From the NCBI RefSeq assembly GCF_001015055.1, contig NZ_BBWZ01000001.1, positions 186,001 through 250,000 of the forward strand: 64,000 bases of DNA, in the 5' to 3' direction. A program made the translations under genes and the position numbers. The notes below the pieces were generated by a model. The model was not told the origin of the DNA and searched no databases. It saw only the letters and a list, made by a program, of their open reading frames with translations. Shown one piece after another: positions 48,419 to 57,206 of the stretch (the stretch's first letter is position 1; the number at the start of each line of letters is the position of its first letter). This DNA comes from Aneurinibacillus tyrosinisolvens (GTDB lineage Bacteria > Bacillota > Bacilli > Aneurinibacillales > Aneurinibacillaceae).

Positions 48419-49480
48419 ATGGAGGAGGCGGAAGAAGGAATGCGCACACAGGATGAATTGCGTCTTGCTTCCATTGTATTTAAGAATTCCAGTGACGGCA
48501 TTGTGGTGACCGACGCTAGAGCTGTCATTTTATCTGTCAATCCCGCTTTTACGAAAGTCACCGGATATAGCGCTGCAGAAGCCGTTGGAAAAACGCTCCG
48601 CATGCTGAGGTCAGGAAGGCAAAGCAAAGAGTTTTACGCAAAACTGTGGCATAGACTGTTAGAGGCAGGACGCTGGCAGGGGGAAATCTGGAATCGAAGG
48701 AAGAGCGGGGAGATTTATCCGGAATGGTTAACCATTCATGCAATAAAGAACACAAGCGGCGAAACAACCCATTATGTTGGTGTTTTTGACGACATTACGG
48801 AGCGTGAGCAATTAAAGAAGGAGCTTCTGCTTACAGGCAAGATTCAAAGAGAGATGCTGCCCCCCAATATAAATAGTGAACAGGTAAAGATGAAGGGTAT
48901 TTATCACCCCCTCCACTATGTAAGCGGGGATATGTACGGTTATAAGTGGAGTAAGGAAAGGGACGTGCTTTTTGGATATTTGATCGATGTAGTAGGCCAT
49001 GGGGTATCGACTGCGCTGCAAACATCGGCCCTGCACGTCTTATTCCGGCAGGCAGCCGATAAAGGCTTTTCACTAAAGGACAGGCTTACCCATATAAACA
49101 GTGAAGCCATGCGGTTTTTTACAGAAGAAGTGTTTGGAGCCGCCATTTGCTTCGAGTTTAACTTTAAGAAACGAACGCTGACCTATGCGTCAGCGGGAAT
49201 TAACCATTTTATTTGTCTGTCTGCAAACGGAGGGGAACTTATGAAGGTGCCGGGTTTATTTCTGGGCATTGAAGACCGCGCATTTTACGAGCAGCATACG
49301 ATCCTCTTTGAATACGGAGACAGCTTTTTCTTTTTTACGGACGGGCTGTACGATACTTTGCCTGCCTCGTTTTTGCAGTTTATCCCCAGCTATGAAGAAG
49401 CCGTCCGAATGCTGAAAGAATTTGCTTATAGCGACCAGTGCAAAGATGATGCTTCAGCGATGTGTTTTTCTATTTTATAG
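48419..49480 (+). CDS. PAS-PP2C (SpoIIE-type) phosphatase
   Basis: 353 aa from the ATG at 48419 after GAGAGGGGA. PAS sensor domain (about 14-130: FKNSSDGIVVTDARAVILSVNPAFTKVTGYSAAE) followed by a SpoIIE/RsbU-type PP2C phosphatase (about 150-353: VKMKGIYHPLHYVSGDMYGY with metal-binding Asp, YLIDVVGHGVSTALQT, and FFFFTDGLYDT). It would dephosphorylate the STAS antagonist encoded at 51710. First gene of a four-gene module with HATPase, MCP and STAS genes. Confidence 0.88.
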   Translation: MEEAEEGMRTQDELRLASIVFKNSSDGIVVTDARAVILSVNPAFTKVTGYSAAEAVGKTLRMLRSGRQSKEFYAKLWHRLLEAGRWQGEIWNRRKSGEIYPEWLTIHAIKNTSGETTHYVGVFDDITEREQLKKELLLTGKIQREMLPPNINSEQVKMKGIYHPLHYVSGDMYGYKWSKERDVLFGYLIDVVGHGVSTALQTSALHVLFRQAADKGFSLKDRLTHINSEAMRFFTEEVFGAAICFEFNFKKRTLTYASAGINHFICLSANGGELMKVPGLFLGIEDRAFYEQHTILFEYGDSFFFFTDGLYDTLPASFLQFIPSYEEAVRMLKEFAYSDQCKDDASAMCFSIL

Positions 49481-49522
49481 AAGAATCGTGCCCGGCAGCG
49501 AGAGAAGGGAGGAATACATACG

Positions 49523-49999
49523 ATGTTTGAAATTGAATTTACATTTAAAAACCAGAGCGATTTTGCCTTTATCCGCTCCTGCGTAAATGAGCTTGTTGAA
49601 GTCACGTTGTCACCCAATCATGTTCTTATGCAGATTGCGCTGAACGAGGCCGTAAATAATGCCATTACATATAGCCGCCAGAAAAGAAAGGGGGCGCCTG
49701 TTACGTTAAAGCTGCGAAATGATGGGAAGAAGCTTGTTATTCGCATAAAAGACCGGGGAAAAGGGTTTGCGGCAAATGAGAGGCTGAAGGAGTTGACGGA
49801 GGGCAGCGCATGCCTGGGGGAAGGCGAGCTGTGGAAGGATTGTGGCCGCGGCCTGTTTATCATGCAATCAGTCAGCGATGTTGTGAAATATAACAGGGAA
49901 GGGAACGAGGTTATTCTTGTGAAGAGGCTTCCCTGTGAAAAAAGCAGACTTGCCGCTCGGGAAGTGGCGCACAGTAAAGAAAGGAGTTCGATTTCATGA
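49523..49999 (+). CDS. RsbW-like anti-sigma/switch kinase
   Basis: 158 aa, ATG at 49523 after GAAGGGAGGAA. GHKL ATPase: N-box ALNEAVNNAITYS, G1 box KDRGKGF, and the glycine-rich GRGLFIM. RsbW/SpoIIAB-type serine kinases phosphorylate STAS proteins and bind partners such as a sigma factor. The target is not clear because no sigma gene is adjacent. The stop overlaps the MCP start (ATGA). Confidence 0.88.
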   Translation: MFEIEFTFKNQSDFAFIRSCVNELVEVTLSPNHVLMQIALNEAVNNAITYSRQKRKGAPVTLKLRNDGKKLVIRIKDRGKGFAANERLKELTEGSACLGEGELWKDCGRGLFIMQSVSDVVKYNREGNEVILVKRLPCEKSRLAAREVAHSKERSSIS

Positions 50000-51685
50000 A
50001 CCTAAAATTAAAGCAAAAACTTGTTGTTTCGTATCTGGCTATCGTTGTGCTGCTGCTCATTATGGCGGGATATTCGACGTATTCTCTGGCCGACATTAAT
50101 AAAAATGCCGACAGCATGTACTATGATCGCCTGATCCCTGTTTCGCACATAGGACAAATCAGTAAGTATGCGGAGAATACAAGGGTAAACATGGTCTCTG
50201 CTGTCGCTTTCCAGGATAAAAAAATTCGTTGATACGGCGGAAAAGAACCTTGGAGAGATTGACAAGGTCATTGAGGCATATGGCAAAATCAATATGGATC
50301 CGGAAGAGAAGCAGGTGTTTGAACAATTTAAATCGGATTGGTCTACATTTATGGGAATCGTCCGGAATAATATTCAGCTTGTAAAAAGCGGTAAATTTGA
50401 AGAAACACGCCAGGGGTTAAAAAAGGGAGGTGTTCCTTACCAGAAAGCGAGCGATGACCTCACACAGTTGATGAAAATCAATGAGAAAGCCGCCGCAGCA
50501 TTGACTGAGGATAACCAGAAGTCTTATGAAAGCACACGCCTGATTCTTATTGTCATTAGTGTAATTTCGATTGCCGCTGCTGTTGCAATCGGTCTGGCGG
50601 GCGGCTCAATGATTTCATCGCCGATTATTAGCATAGCGGAACGGGCGAATCGCATTGCTGAGAATGACCTGACCGGAGATGAACTTAAAGTAAGAAATAA
50701 AGACGAGATTGGCCAGATGGCCCAATCATTCAATCAGATGACCCAAAACCTGCACGACATTATCGCCGGCGTAAGAAGGGCGTCAGATGAATTGGCAGCC
50801 ACTTCTCAGCAGATGGCTGCCTCCACGGAAGAAGTTACAGCGGGTGTTACTGAGGTTGCGACAAGCATTCAACAGGTAGCAATCGAGGCGGATGCCGGAA
50901 ACCATGCGGTCGTAGATTCATCCAAAGTTCTCCTTGAGCTATCTTCTCTCATTCAAATTGCCAGAGGGAAAGCGAACAGTGCGGCTAATTATTCAAAAGT
51001 GACGCTGGAGACGGCCGCGGAAGGAAAAGAGATTGTGAATGATACTGTGGATCGCATGGAAAACATCAAAGAAAAGACGGTAGAAACAGAGCATTTAATC
51101 GCAACGCTGGATGGATATTCTAAGGAAATCGGCATGATTACGGATACGATCACCCAGATTGCCACACAAACGAATTTGCTGGCCTTAAATGCCGCGATCG
51201 AAGCGGCGCGTGCGGGAGAAGCGGGGAAGGGATTCGCTGTTGTGGCTGATGAAGTACGAAAATTGGCCGAGCAGTCTAACCAGGGTGCCGGACAGGTGGC
51301 CGAACTTGTCCGTAAAGTATCGAAGAGTACAACGGACGCAGTAATGGCTATGCAGCAAAACCGAATGGAAGTGGAAGAAGGAACGGAAGTCGTTGCGAGA
51401 GCGGGCCAGGCGCTGCAAAACATCCTGGATGCCGTAGATAACACGGTAAAAGAAGTGGAGAGCATCGTCGAAGTAACGGATGAAGAAGTAGCGGAATCCG
51501 AACGGATTGTTCAATTGATTCATTCGCTGGCAAGCGTTGTGGAAAATACGTCTGAGAATGCGCAGCAGGTATCAGCCGCCACCCAGGAAACGTCCGCTGC
51601 CATGCAGACGATTGCAGCCAGTGCGGAAGAAACAAGTGCAATGGCAATCGAATTACAGACGATAGTTGAGCGCTTTAAACTATAA
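49996..51685 (+). pseudogene. Methyl-accepting chemotaxis protein, frameshifted
   Basis: Membrane chemoreceptor, about 562 aa if repaired. TM1 (about 10-30), four-helix-bundle ligand domain of the MCP type, TM2 near residue 185, HAMP ([21 protein letters not shown]) and the conserved signalling tip ([29 protein letters not shown]). The frame is lost in A7 at 50218-50224: one A fewer gives [17 protein letters not shown]. Without repair the first part is only 78 aa. Its place between a switch kinase and a STAS gene is unusual for a chemoreceptor and hints at partner-switch signalling rather than motility. Confidence 0.88.
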
Positions 51686-51709
51686 AAGCAAAGAGAGGAG
51701 CCGCTTGTC

Positions 51710-52012
51710 ATGATACAGGAAGTAAAGATTGTAAATAACCAGGTGCACGTTGCGCTAAGCGGAAACATATATGTGGAAGAGTCCTCGGCTATCAGGGAGC
51801 AACTGCTTCAGTATATAGAAAAAGGGCACAAAGATTTCCGCATCAGCCTGACAGCGGTACATTACATCGACAGTTCAGGGCTTGGTGTGCTTGTTGCTAT
51901 TCATAAGAGAGCCGTGCAAAACGGAGGGGGCGTTGTCATTGAGGGACTGCACGGCGCGGTCCGCGAATTGTTTGAGCTAACCCGCCTGACGAGGGTGTTT
52001 AAAATCGTGTGA
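51710..52012 (+). CDS. STAS-domain anti-sigma factor antagonist
   Basis: 100 aa, ATG at 51710 after GAGAGGAGC. RsbV/SpoIIAA fold with the phosphoacceptor Ser in HYIDSSGLGVLV (about residue 58). It would bind and be phosphorylated by the HATPase at 49523 and dephosphorylated by the PP2C at 48419. Last gene of the module. Confidence 0.9.
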   Translation: MIQEVKIVNNQVHVALSGNIYVEESSAIREQLLQYIEKGHKDFRISLTAVHYIDSSGLGVLVAIHKRAVQNGGGVVIEGLHGAVRELFELTRLTRVFKIV

Positions 52013-52199
52013 TAACGGGATATATATCCAATTGAGAGAAATAAAGCATAAATTCATAGGTTGCATAAAATTTCACTTGAATATGTCTAATTTGTGAACA
52101 TTCCCTTGAAAAACTACTATTTTTCGATAAAATTCGCTAAACTATAAACATTATTACAAAATAGAGAGAAAGCAATTAAAGGCGGGCCAATTAAATAAA

Positions 52200-52330
52200 A
52201 AAATGTTACTTGCCTAATTCACAAATGTGAAACGGGGGATATTTTAATCTTCTGGGGTGTATCCACAATCGTGGAGGGAGACCTTATCCTCTCAACCCGT
52301 CAACTAACCTCGTCGGCACGAAGGGAGTAA
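52200..52330 (+). promoter_or_regulatory. c-di-AMP riboswitch (ydaO/yuaA type)
   Basis: In the 326-base gene-free stretch 52013-52338. The conserved core CCCGTCAACTAACCTCG is at 52296-52312, followed by GGC and AAGGGAG; the 5' half has CGGGGGATA (52233-52241) and GGGGTGTATCC (52254-52264). This is the c-di-AMP riboswitch pattern, which in Bacillota typically sits upstream of cell-wall hydrolase genes, as here. Ligand binding turns expression off in known cases. No clear separate terminator was seen. Confidence 0.88.
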
Positions 52331-52338
52331 GCAGGGCT

Positions 52339-52802
52339 ATGAAAAAAAAGAAAATTTTGACTGTTTTAATAGCAGGGAGTATTGCTTTAACGGGAATATT
52401 TACTCCGATTGGACAAAAATCGGTATCAGCTTCAAGCGAAGAATTAATTTCTACAGCAAAAAGCTTGATTGGTGTTCCTTATAAATGGGGCGGTACGACA
52501 AAAAATGGCTTTGATTGCTCTGGTTTTCTAAATTATTTATTTAAATCCGAACATGTTTCTCTTCCTCGCACAGCAAACGATATGTACCATAGAGGGACAA
52601 CGATTTCACGATCTGGCTTCGTGCAGGTGACCTGGTGTTCTTCAGGACTTCTCGCCGTGCTCCGGTTACACACGCCGGTATGTATATCGGAAATGGCAAA
52701 TTTGTTCATTCCTCAAGCAGTAATGGGGTTGCGATAAGTGATCTCGATGATAAGTATTATTGGGGAAGCCGGTATGTAGGGGCGAAGCGGGTAACAGACT
52801 AG
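52339..52802 (+). pseudogene. NlpC/P60 cell-wall endopeptidase, frameshifted
   Basis: About 154 aa if repaired. Signal peptide (KKKKILTVLIAGSIALTGIFT) and NlpC/P60 domain: catalytic Cys in NGFDCSGFLNYLF, His in APVTHAGMYIGNGKFVHSSSSNGVAI. The frame shifts near 52626: adding one G to the GG of TCTGGCTTCG gives SGLRAGDLVFF and the rest to the stop at 52800-52802. It cleaves peptidoglycan stem peptides. No SH3 or LysM domain, so a minimal secreted hydrolase under c-di-AMP control. Confidence 0.88.
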
Positions 52803-52843
52803 ACGGTAAAACACCGTACATATGATTAATTCGTTTACTAACT

Positions 52844-52878
52844 CTCAACTAAACGCATTGTTTGGTTGGGGGTTTTTT
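52844..52878 (+). terminator. Rho-independent terminator
   Basis: CTCAACTAAAC with GTTTGGTTGGG (two wobble pairs), 5-base loop, then GGTTTTTT. Confidence 0.8.
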
Positions 52879-52922
52879 ACTTTTTTACCCGTTATTCCTG
52901 TAAGTGAAACATGTGAAAAAGA

Positions 52923-52975
52923 AAGTGTAAAAAGATTTTTTCGTGGTATATAAAATTATAAGCAATTTTACACTT
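52923..52975. promoter_or_regulatory. Possible sigma-B-like promoter flanked by a 10-base inverted repeat
   Basis: GTGTAA (52925-52930), 13 bases and TGGTAT (52944-52949): one mismatch in each box to the sigma-B consensus GTTTAA-N12-14-GGGTAT. AAGTGTAAAA (52923-52932) recurs inverted as TTTTACACTT (52966-52975). It precedes a GlsB/YeaQ-type gene, a family often stress-induced. Confidence 0.35.
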
Positions 52976-53001
52976 GAAATTCAAAGAGGAGGTAGACAAA
53001 C

Positions 53002-53262
53002 ATGAGTTTTCTTTGGTCTTTAATTGTCGGAGGGATTATTGGATGGCTGGCGGGTATGATTGTTGGAAGAGACGTTCCGGGTGGTGTTATCGGTAATATC
53101 ATTGCCGGTTTTATCGGTGCCTGGCTTGGTTCCAGCCTTCTTGGAGACTGGGGACCGGTTGTAGGTAACTTTGCAATTATTCCAGCTATCATTGGGGCCG
53201 CCGTCGTTGTCCTTGTGGTAAGCCTCGTTCTTCGCAGCATGAGTGGAAGAGCCCACGACTAA
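53002..53262 (+). CDS. GlsB/YeaQ/YmgE family membrane protein
   Basis: 86 aa, ATG at 53002 after AGAGGAGGTAG. Transglycosylase-associated protein family (Pfam name only): three hydrophobic glycine-rich segments, LIVGGIIGWLAGMIVG, VIGNIIAGFIGAWLGSSLLG and a third near 60-80. Small stress-linked inner-membrane protein; the mechanism is unknown. Confidence 0.88.
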   Translation: MSFLWSLIVGGIIGWLAGMIVGRDVPGGVIGNIIAGFIGAWLGSSLLGDWGPVVGNFAIIPAIIGAAVVVLVVSLVLRSMSGRAHD

Positions 53263-53266
53263 AAAA

Positions 53267-53293
53267 GAAAAGCGCCTGACAGGGCGCTTTTTT
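53267..53293 (+). terminator. Rho-independent terminator
   Basis: AAAAGCGCC with GGGCGCTTTT, 5-base loop, T7. Confidence 0.88.
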
Positions 53294-53355
53294 GTATTAA
53301 TCTGTCCGTCTTATCATTGTCCACCCGGCATATATTGCAGCATGGGGGTGGCGCA

Positions 53356-54093
53356 ATGAAACGACCGAGAATAAAGCCTTCCAAGGCTCCGATTCCGTCT
53401 AAATACATGTTTATTATCTCCATTCTTATCTTTTTTGGCTTATCGTTTCAAACATTTTATTATCTGGAGAAAAACCTCGAACCGGTCATTCGTGAAATTG
53501 CCCGCATTCGTGTCGAACAACTGGCCACCAAAGCTGTTCATGAGGCGATTGACAGGAAAGCGATACAGAGCACGAACTTTCAACAGCTTGTGGACATCCA
53601 AAAGGATAAGGACGGAAAAATTCAGGCCGCCATATTTAATACGAATGCGCATGCTCAAATTATCGAGGAAACAATGACGCGCGTAACACACGTACTGGCT
53701 GAAATGGGGAGCATTTCGCAGAAAATCCCGCTTGGCCAGGCGCTCCACAGTAATTTGTTAGCGCAGTTTGGCCCTGACATTCCTTTAAAGCTCGTCCCCC
53801 TGGGAACTGTTCAGGTAGACCTGGATACGAAAATGAAGGAAGCCGGGATTAATATGGTGCTCGTTACGGTTGTTGTCGTTATCGACACAAAGGTCAAAAT
53901 TGTTTTTCCTTTTTCCACACAACCCGCTCTCGTTAAATCCGAAATTCCGATTTCAAGCGCACTTGTTGTCGGAAGCGTACCGCAAATCTTCTACAATAAC
54001 GCTGAAAGTGGGGCGGGAAGCAGTACTTCGGGCCAGCAGCTGCCAAGCATTGTCCCGCCGGTTCAATTCAACAGTGGAGAGGCTCAAAAGTAG
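53356..54093 (+). CDS. yunB: Sporulation protein YunB
   Basis: 245 aa from the ATG at 53356, 6-8 bases after GGGGGTG; an upstream in-frame start at 53317 has no good site. One transmembrane helix (about 18-40), then an extracytoplasmic domain (RVEQLATKAVHEAI, NTNAHAQIIEET, PLGTVQVDLDTKMKEAGINMV). Matches YunB, a sporulation protein made in the mother cell under sigma E. The C-terminus is Ser/Gly/Gln-rich. Its relatives yunC, yunD and yunE lie about 8-10 kb upstream here. Confidence 0.9.
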   Translation: MKRPRIKPSKAPIPSKYMFIISILIFFGLSFQTFYYLEKNLEPVIREIARIRVEQLATKAVHEAIDRKAIQSTNFQQLVDIQKDKDGKIQAAIFNTNAHAQIIEETMTRVTHVLAEMGSISQKIPLGQALHSNLLAQFGPDIPLKLVPLGTVQVDLDTKMKEAGINMVLVTVVVVIDTKVKIVFPFSTQPALVKSEIPISSALVVGSVPQIFYNNAESGAGSSTSGQQLPSIVPPVQFNSGEAQK

Positions 54094-54209
54094 ACTGCGT
54101 AATTGTTTAATAACCATGTACTTTCATCCAGGTTTAAACTTCTGGGGAATGGGGAATAACAGTAAGTAATAGCATGAGATTTTTCTCTCTCTTTCTCCCC
54201 CTACACTTG

Positions 54210-54238
54210 CCGCTGTCAAATGACAGCGGTCTTTTTTT
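54210..54238 (+). terminator. Rho-independent terminator after yunB
   Basis: Perfect 9-bp stem CCGCTGTCA/TGACAGCGG with a 2-base loop (AA), then TCTTTTTTT. Confidence 0.85.
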
Positions 54239-54256
54239 ACGGTAAAAATAAAACAA

Positions 54257-54314
54257 GCCCCCGGCTTCGACTGTCATCGGCTGTTTCCATCCTGTTGCGA
54301 CTGGAAGAGGGGGC
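54257..54314 (-). terminator. Orphan hairpin, possible minus-strand terminator
   Basis: GCCCCC (54257-54262), GG, CTTC pair with GAAG (54304-54307), A, GGGGGC (54309-54314). Read on the minus strand it is followed by TTGTTTTATTTTT. No minus-strand gene lies to its right. Confidence 0.35.
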
Positions 54315-54442
54315 GAATAGACTTTTCCACCAGACGGCGGGCATGAAACATAAGGCTTTTGGATACGAGATATGTTATAGTTTAAATTAAGATTCCTGGG
54401 GAGGAATGTATGGTATTTTGAAACATTTTAGGGGGTATAGGG

Positions 54443-55426
54443 TTGAACATTCCACAATTACAAATTGCGCACATGAAGCCAGCAGTACCGGTGATGCAGG
54501 GAGGAATGGGAGTTCGGATTTCCCTTAGCGGACTGGCGGCGGCGGTGGCCAACGCCGGAGGGATTGGAATTATTTCCGGAACAGGCATTCCGATTGAGGA
54601 AATGCGCGCTCACATTCGAAAGGCGAGGGAACTGACGAATGGCAAAGGATATATAGGGGTTAATGTCTTGTTTGCGATGAATGATTTTCCCGAAACAATA
54701 AAAGCAGCCATGGAAGAAAAGGTTGATTTTATTATTTCAGGTGCGGGCTTCTCAAGGGATATGTATGCCTGGGGAAGAGAGTACGGGGTCCCTGTCATTT
54801 CGATTGTGTCCTCAGCTAAATTAGCCAGGCTTGCCGAAAGGCTCGGTGCAGCCGCGATTGTAGTAGAAGGCTTTGAAGCGGGGGGGCACCTCGGAACGGA
54901 CAGGCCGTTGTTTGATATTCTGCCTGAAGTGATTGAAGCTGTGAAAATTCCCGTCATTGCGGCGGGGGGAATTCTTACCGGGAGCGATGTAGCCAAGGCC
55001 ATTCGCATGGGCGCATCAGGCGTCCAGATGGGAACGCGTTTCGTTGCGAGCGTGGAATGTGACGCACCGGATGAATTCAAGCAGAAGTATGTAGATGCGA
55101 AAGAAGGGGAGGCCGTCCTTGTTAAAACAACAGTGGGCCTGCAAGGCAGGGCACTCCGCAACACGTTTACCGATTCAATTGCCGGAGAAAACAAGCTGAA
55201 GATTAACAAGTGTCACGATTGCCTCAAGAATTGTTCATGTCGCTTCTGCACGCTGGACTCTTTATTGGTTTCCGCTTCCGGGGATGTGGAGAATGGGCTT
55301 GTTTTTGCGGGGTCCAGAGTGCATGAAATTAATGATATTTTGCCGGTGCAGAAGATTATTGATAACATAGTGGGTGAATACTTTCAATCACAGTATATAG
55401 AAGTAAAGAAGGTACATCGGCTTTAA
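54443..55426 (+). CDS. Nitronate monooxygenase / FabK-like flavoprotein
   Basis: 327 aa, TTG start at 54443 after AGGGGGTATAGGG. FMN-dependent TIM-barrel of the NMO/2-nitropropane dioxygenase family: AVPVMQGGMGVRIS, GFEAGGHLGTDR, PVIAAGGILTGSDVAKAIRMGASGVQMGTRFVA. The C-terminus has a cysteine-rich tail (CHDCLKNCSCRFC, about 259-271) not usual in NMO or FabK, which could bind a metal. It may be an enoyl reductase or nitronate oxidase; not separable. Confidence 0.88.
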   Translation: MNIPQLQIAHMKPAVPVMQGGMGVRISLSGLAAAVANAGGIGIISGTGIPIEEMRAHIRKARELTNGKGYIGVNVLFAMNDFPETIKAAMEEKVDFIISGAGFSRDMYAWGREYGVPVISIVSSAKLARLAERLGAAAIVVEGFEAGGHLGTDRPLFDILPEVIEAVKIPVIAAGGILTGSDVAKAIRMGASGVQMGTRFVASVECDAPDEFKQKYVDAKEGEAVLVKTTVGLQGRALRNTFTDSIAGENKLKINKCHDCLKNCSCRFCTLDSLLVSASGDVENGLVFAGSRVHEINDILPVQKIIDNIVGEYFQSQYIEVKKVHRL

Positions 55427-55454
55427 TTAAAATAAAATCATAGTATAAAACACC

Positions 55455-55480
55455 AGGGACCGGCAAACGGTCCCTTTCTC
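55455..55480 (+). terminator. Rho-independent terminator
   Basis: AGGGACCG/CGGTCCCT with a 5-base loop and TTCTCT tail. Confidence 0.7.
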
Positions 55481-55659
55481 TATGTGTATTGTCTCCTAAG
55501 ATGGCAATTTGAAAAAAATACCATTTACAATTAGGCTGGTTTTTTTGTATAACTATAAATTGGAAGCATTTATTTACGTGTAACCTTATTTCTGGGTGGT
55601 AATAGAACAAAAATTGCAGACAATGCCAATACACATGCATAGTAGGAGATGTTATAAGT

Positions 55660-56979
55660 ATGGAAACGCAGGAAGCAAGCTTATATGACGTAGTCATCGT
55701 TGGCGGTGGTTTAGCCGGCTTATCTGCCGCGGCTTACTTGTCGGAAAAAGGAAAGAAGGTAGCTCTGCTGGAGCGGGGGAATTTAGGCGGGAGAGCCGTT
55801 ACCCTGAAAATCAAGAACTTTGCGTTTAATTTCGGGGCACATGCGATTTACGGGCGTGACAGTTCGAAATTGCGTAAGTTTGAAAAAGAATTGGGAATCC
55901 ATATTGATTGGCAGGACTTCCAGCCGAATAAAGCAAAGTATGATATCGGCGACAGATTGACGGACATGCCGGCTAACATTCAGGGATTGTTTAATACTTC
56001 GGTTATAAAAGGATTAGGGAAGATCAAATTTACATTTGAAATTTTTAAAACGATGCTTCACGTGGAGCATGGACATCCTCACCTATCTATTGAAAAATGG
56101 ATGGAAGAAAAGAATGTAAGTGAAGATGTACAGGAAATGATGCTTACGCTTGCCTCCTCAAACTTCTTCACGCGTGAGCCGGAGCGCATCCCTTCCGATG
56201 TATTCTTCAACTACTACCAGCGTCTTTTTAGAACGAATAAGCCGGTTGCGTACATTGGCGGCGGGTGGCAGGCTTTGATTAATGAGTTTGTACGGATTAT
56301 TGAAAAAAATAACGGAGCCATTATTACAAAAGCAAAAGTTGAATCGGTGACAGCTGGAGACACCAAAGTGACGGAGGTCCATACTACGCAGGGTTCGTTT
56401 AAGGGAGAGGAATTTATTTTCTGTATTCCTCCGAAAGAGCTCGAAAAGATTGTAGCCGGCACGAAAATCGAGCACTTTATTAAACAGTATTCAAGCTATG
56501 AGCCGAGTTATGTATACGTTTACGATATCGGATTACAAAACCGGATCGAAGTGCCGTATACGTATATTTACGATAAGAAAAACAAAATATTTATCACCGA
56601 TGTTTCCCATTACGATAAAACGTGTGTGCCTGAGGGCGGACAACTGCTGCAGGCCATTGCATACCTCACACAGGAGGATTTGCAGAACAAGGAAAAAATC
56701 CAGGAGTACCATGAGAAAATTGAAGCTCTCTATGACAAGCATTTTGCGGGCTGGCGTGAAGAACTCGTCGTTCCCCGTGTCTCGAAAAGAGCAGCCGCAC
56801 AGGAAATTAAATGGACGATGAACCAGGAGCCAATGCCTCTCTACCTGCCGGACTATCGCAATGTTTTCTTTGCGGGAGACTGGTGCGAAGGGCAAGGGCA
56901 GTTGTCTGAACTGTCATTCTCCAGCGCCTATGAAGTAAGCCAGTTAGTTTTGCAAAAGCATCCTTCAAGCTTAATTTAA
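55660..56979 (+). CDS. FAD-dependent amine-oxidase/phytoene-desaturase-like protein
   Basis: 439 aa, ATG at 55660 with a modest AGGAG site upstream. FAD-binding GxGxxG in DVVIVGGGLAGLSAAAYLSEKG (about 10-31) and RGNLGGRAVTLKIKNFAFNFGAHAIYG, which continues the family's second motif. The C-terminal FAD segment YRNVFFAGDWCEGQGQLSELSFSSAYEVSQLV is complete. Relatives include protoporphyrinogen oxidase and carotenoid desaturases; the substrate cannot be read. Single gene with its own terminator. Confidence 0.85.
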   Translation: METQEASLYDVVIVGGGLAGLSAAAYLSEKGKKVALLERGNLGGRAVTLKIKNFAFNFGAHAIYGRDSSKLRKFEKELGIHIDWQDFQPNKAKYDIGDRLTDMPANIQGLFNTSVIKGLGKIKFTFEIFKTMLHVEHGHPHLSIEKWMEEKNVSEDVQEMMLTLASSNFFTREPERIPSDVFFNYYQRLFRTNKPVAYIGGGWQALINEFVRIIEKNNGAIITKAKVESVTAGDTKVTEVHTTQGSFKGEEFIFCIPPKELEKIVAGTKIEHFIKQYSSYEPSYVYVYDIGLQNRIEVPYTYIYDKKNKIFITDVSHYDKTCVPEGGQLLQAIAYLTQEDLQNKEKIQEYHEKIEALYDKHFAGWREELVVPRVSKRAAAQEIKWTMNQEPMPLYLPDYRNVFFAGDWCEGQGQLSELSFSSAYEVSQLVLQKHPSSLI

Positions 56980-57065
56980 AGAAGCAGTGTATAAAAAGTG
57001 AAAAACCGGGAAGAATGGATACTGGTTACACCACCAATCGTCTCCTATATTTCTCCCCCTTTCCT

Positions 57066-57094
57066 TGCACCGTCATTTTGACGGTGTTTTTTTT
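57066..57094 (+). terminator. Rho-independent terminator
   Basis: CACCGTCA/TGACGGTG hairpin followed by T8, after the FAD protein gene. Confidence 0.85.
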
Positions 57095-57206
57095 ATCGGA
57101 AAAAATAATGGTAAACTATGGATTTATAATGGTATGATAATTTGGACAATATTTTCTAATAATTGAAAAAATATGTTTGAGAAGTGCATAGAGGGGTGAA
57201 TAGTTC

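Larger units (their letters stand above)
54094..54442. other. Gene-free stretch with terminator and hairpin
   Basis: Holds a strong plus-strand terminator for yunB (CCGCTGTCA/TGACAGCGG, 54210-54229, then TCTTTTTTT) and a longer hairpin (54257-54314) that would end a minus-strand transcript. No coding region seen. The 3' end has the ribosome site for the next gene. Confidence 0.7.

Noticed and set aside
54180-57065. TTTCTCCCCCT motif before two terminators (about 54191 and 57050)
   Set aside because: Only two copies, short and pyrimidine-rich, with no shared flanks; probably coincidence.
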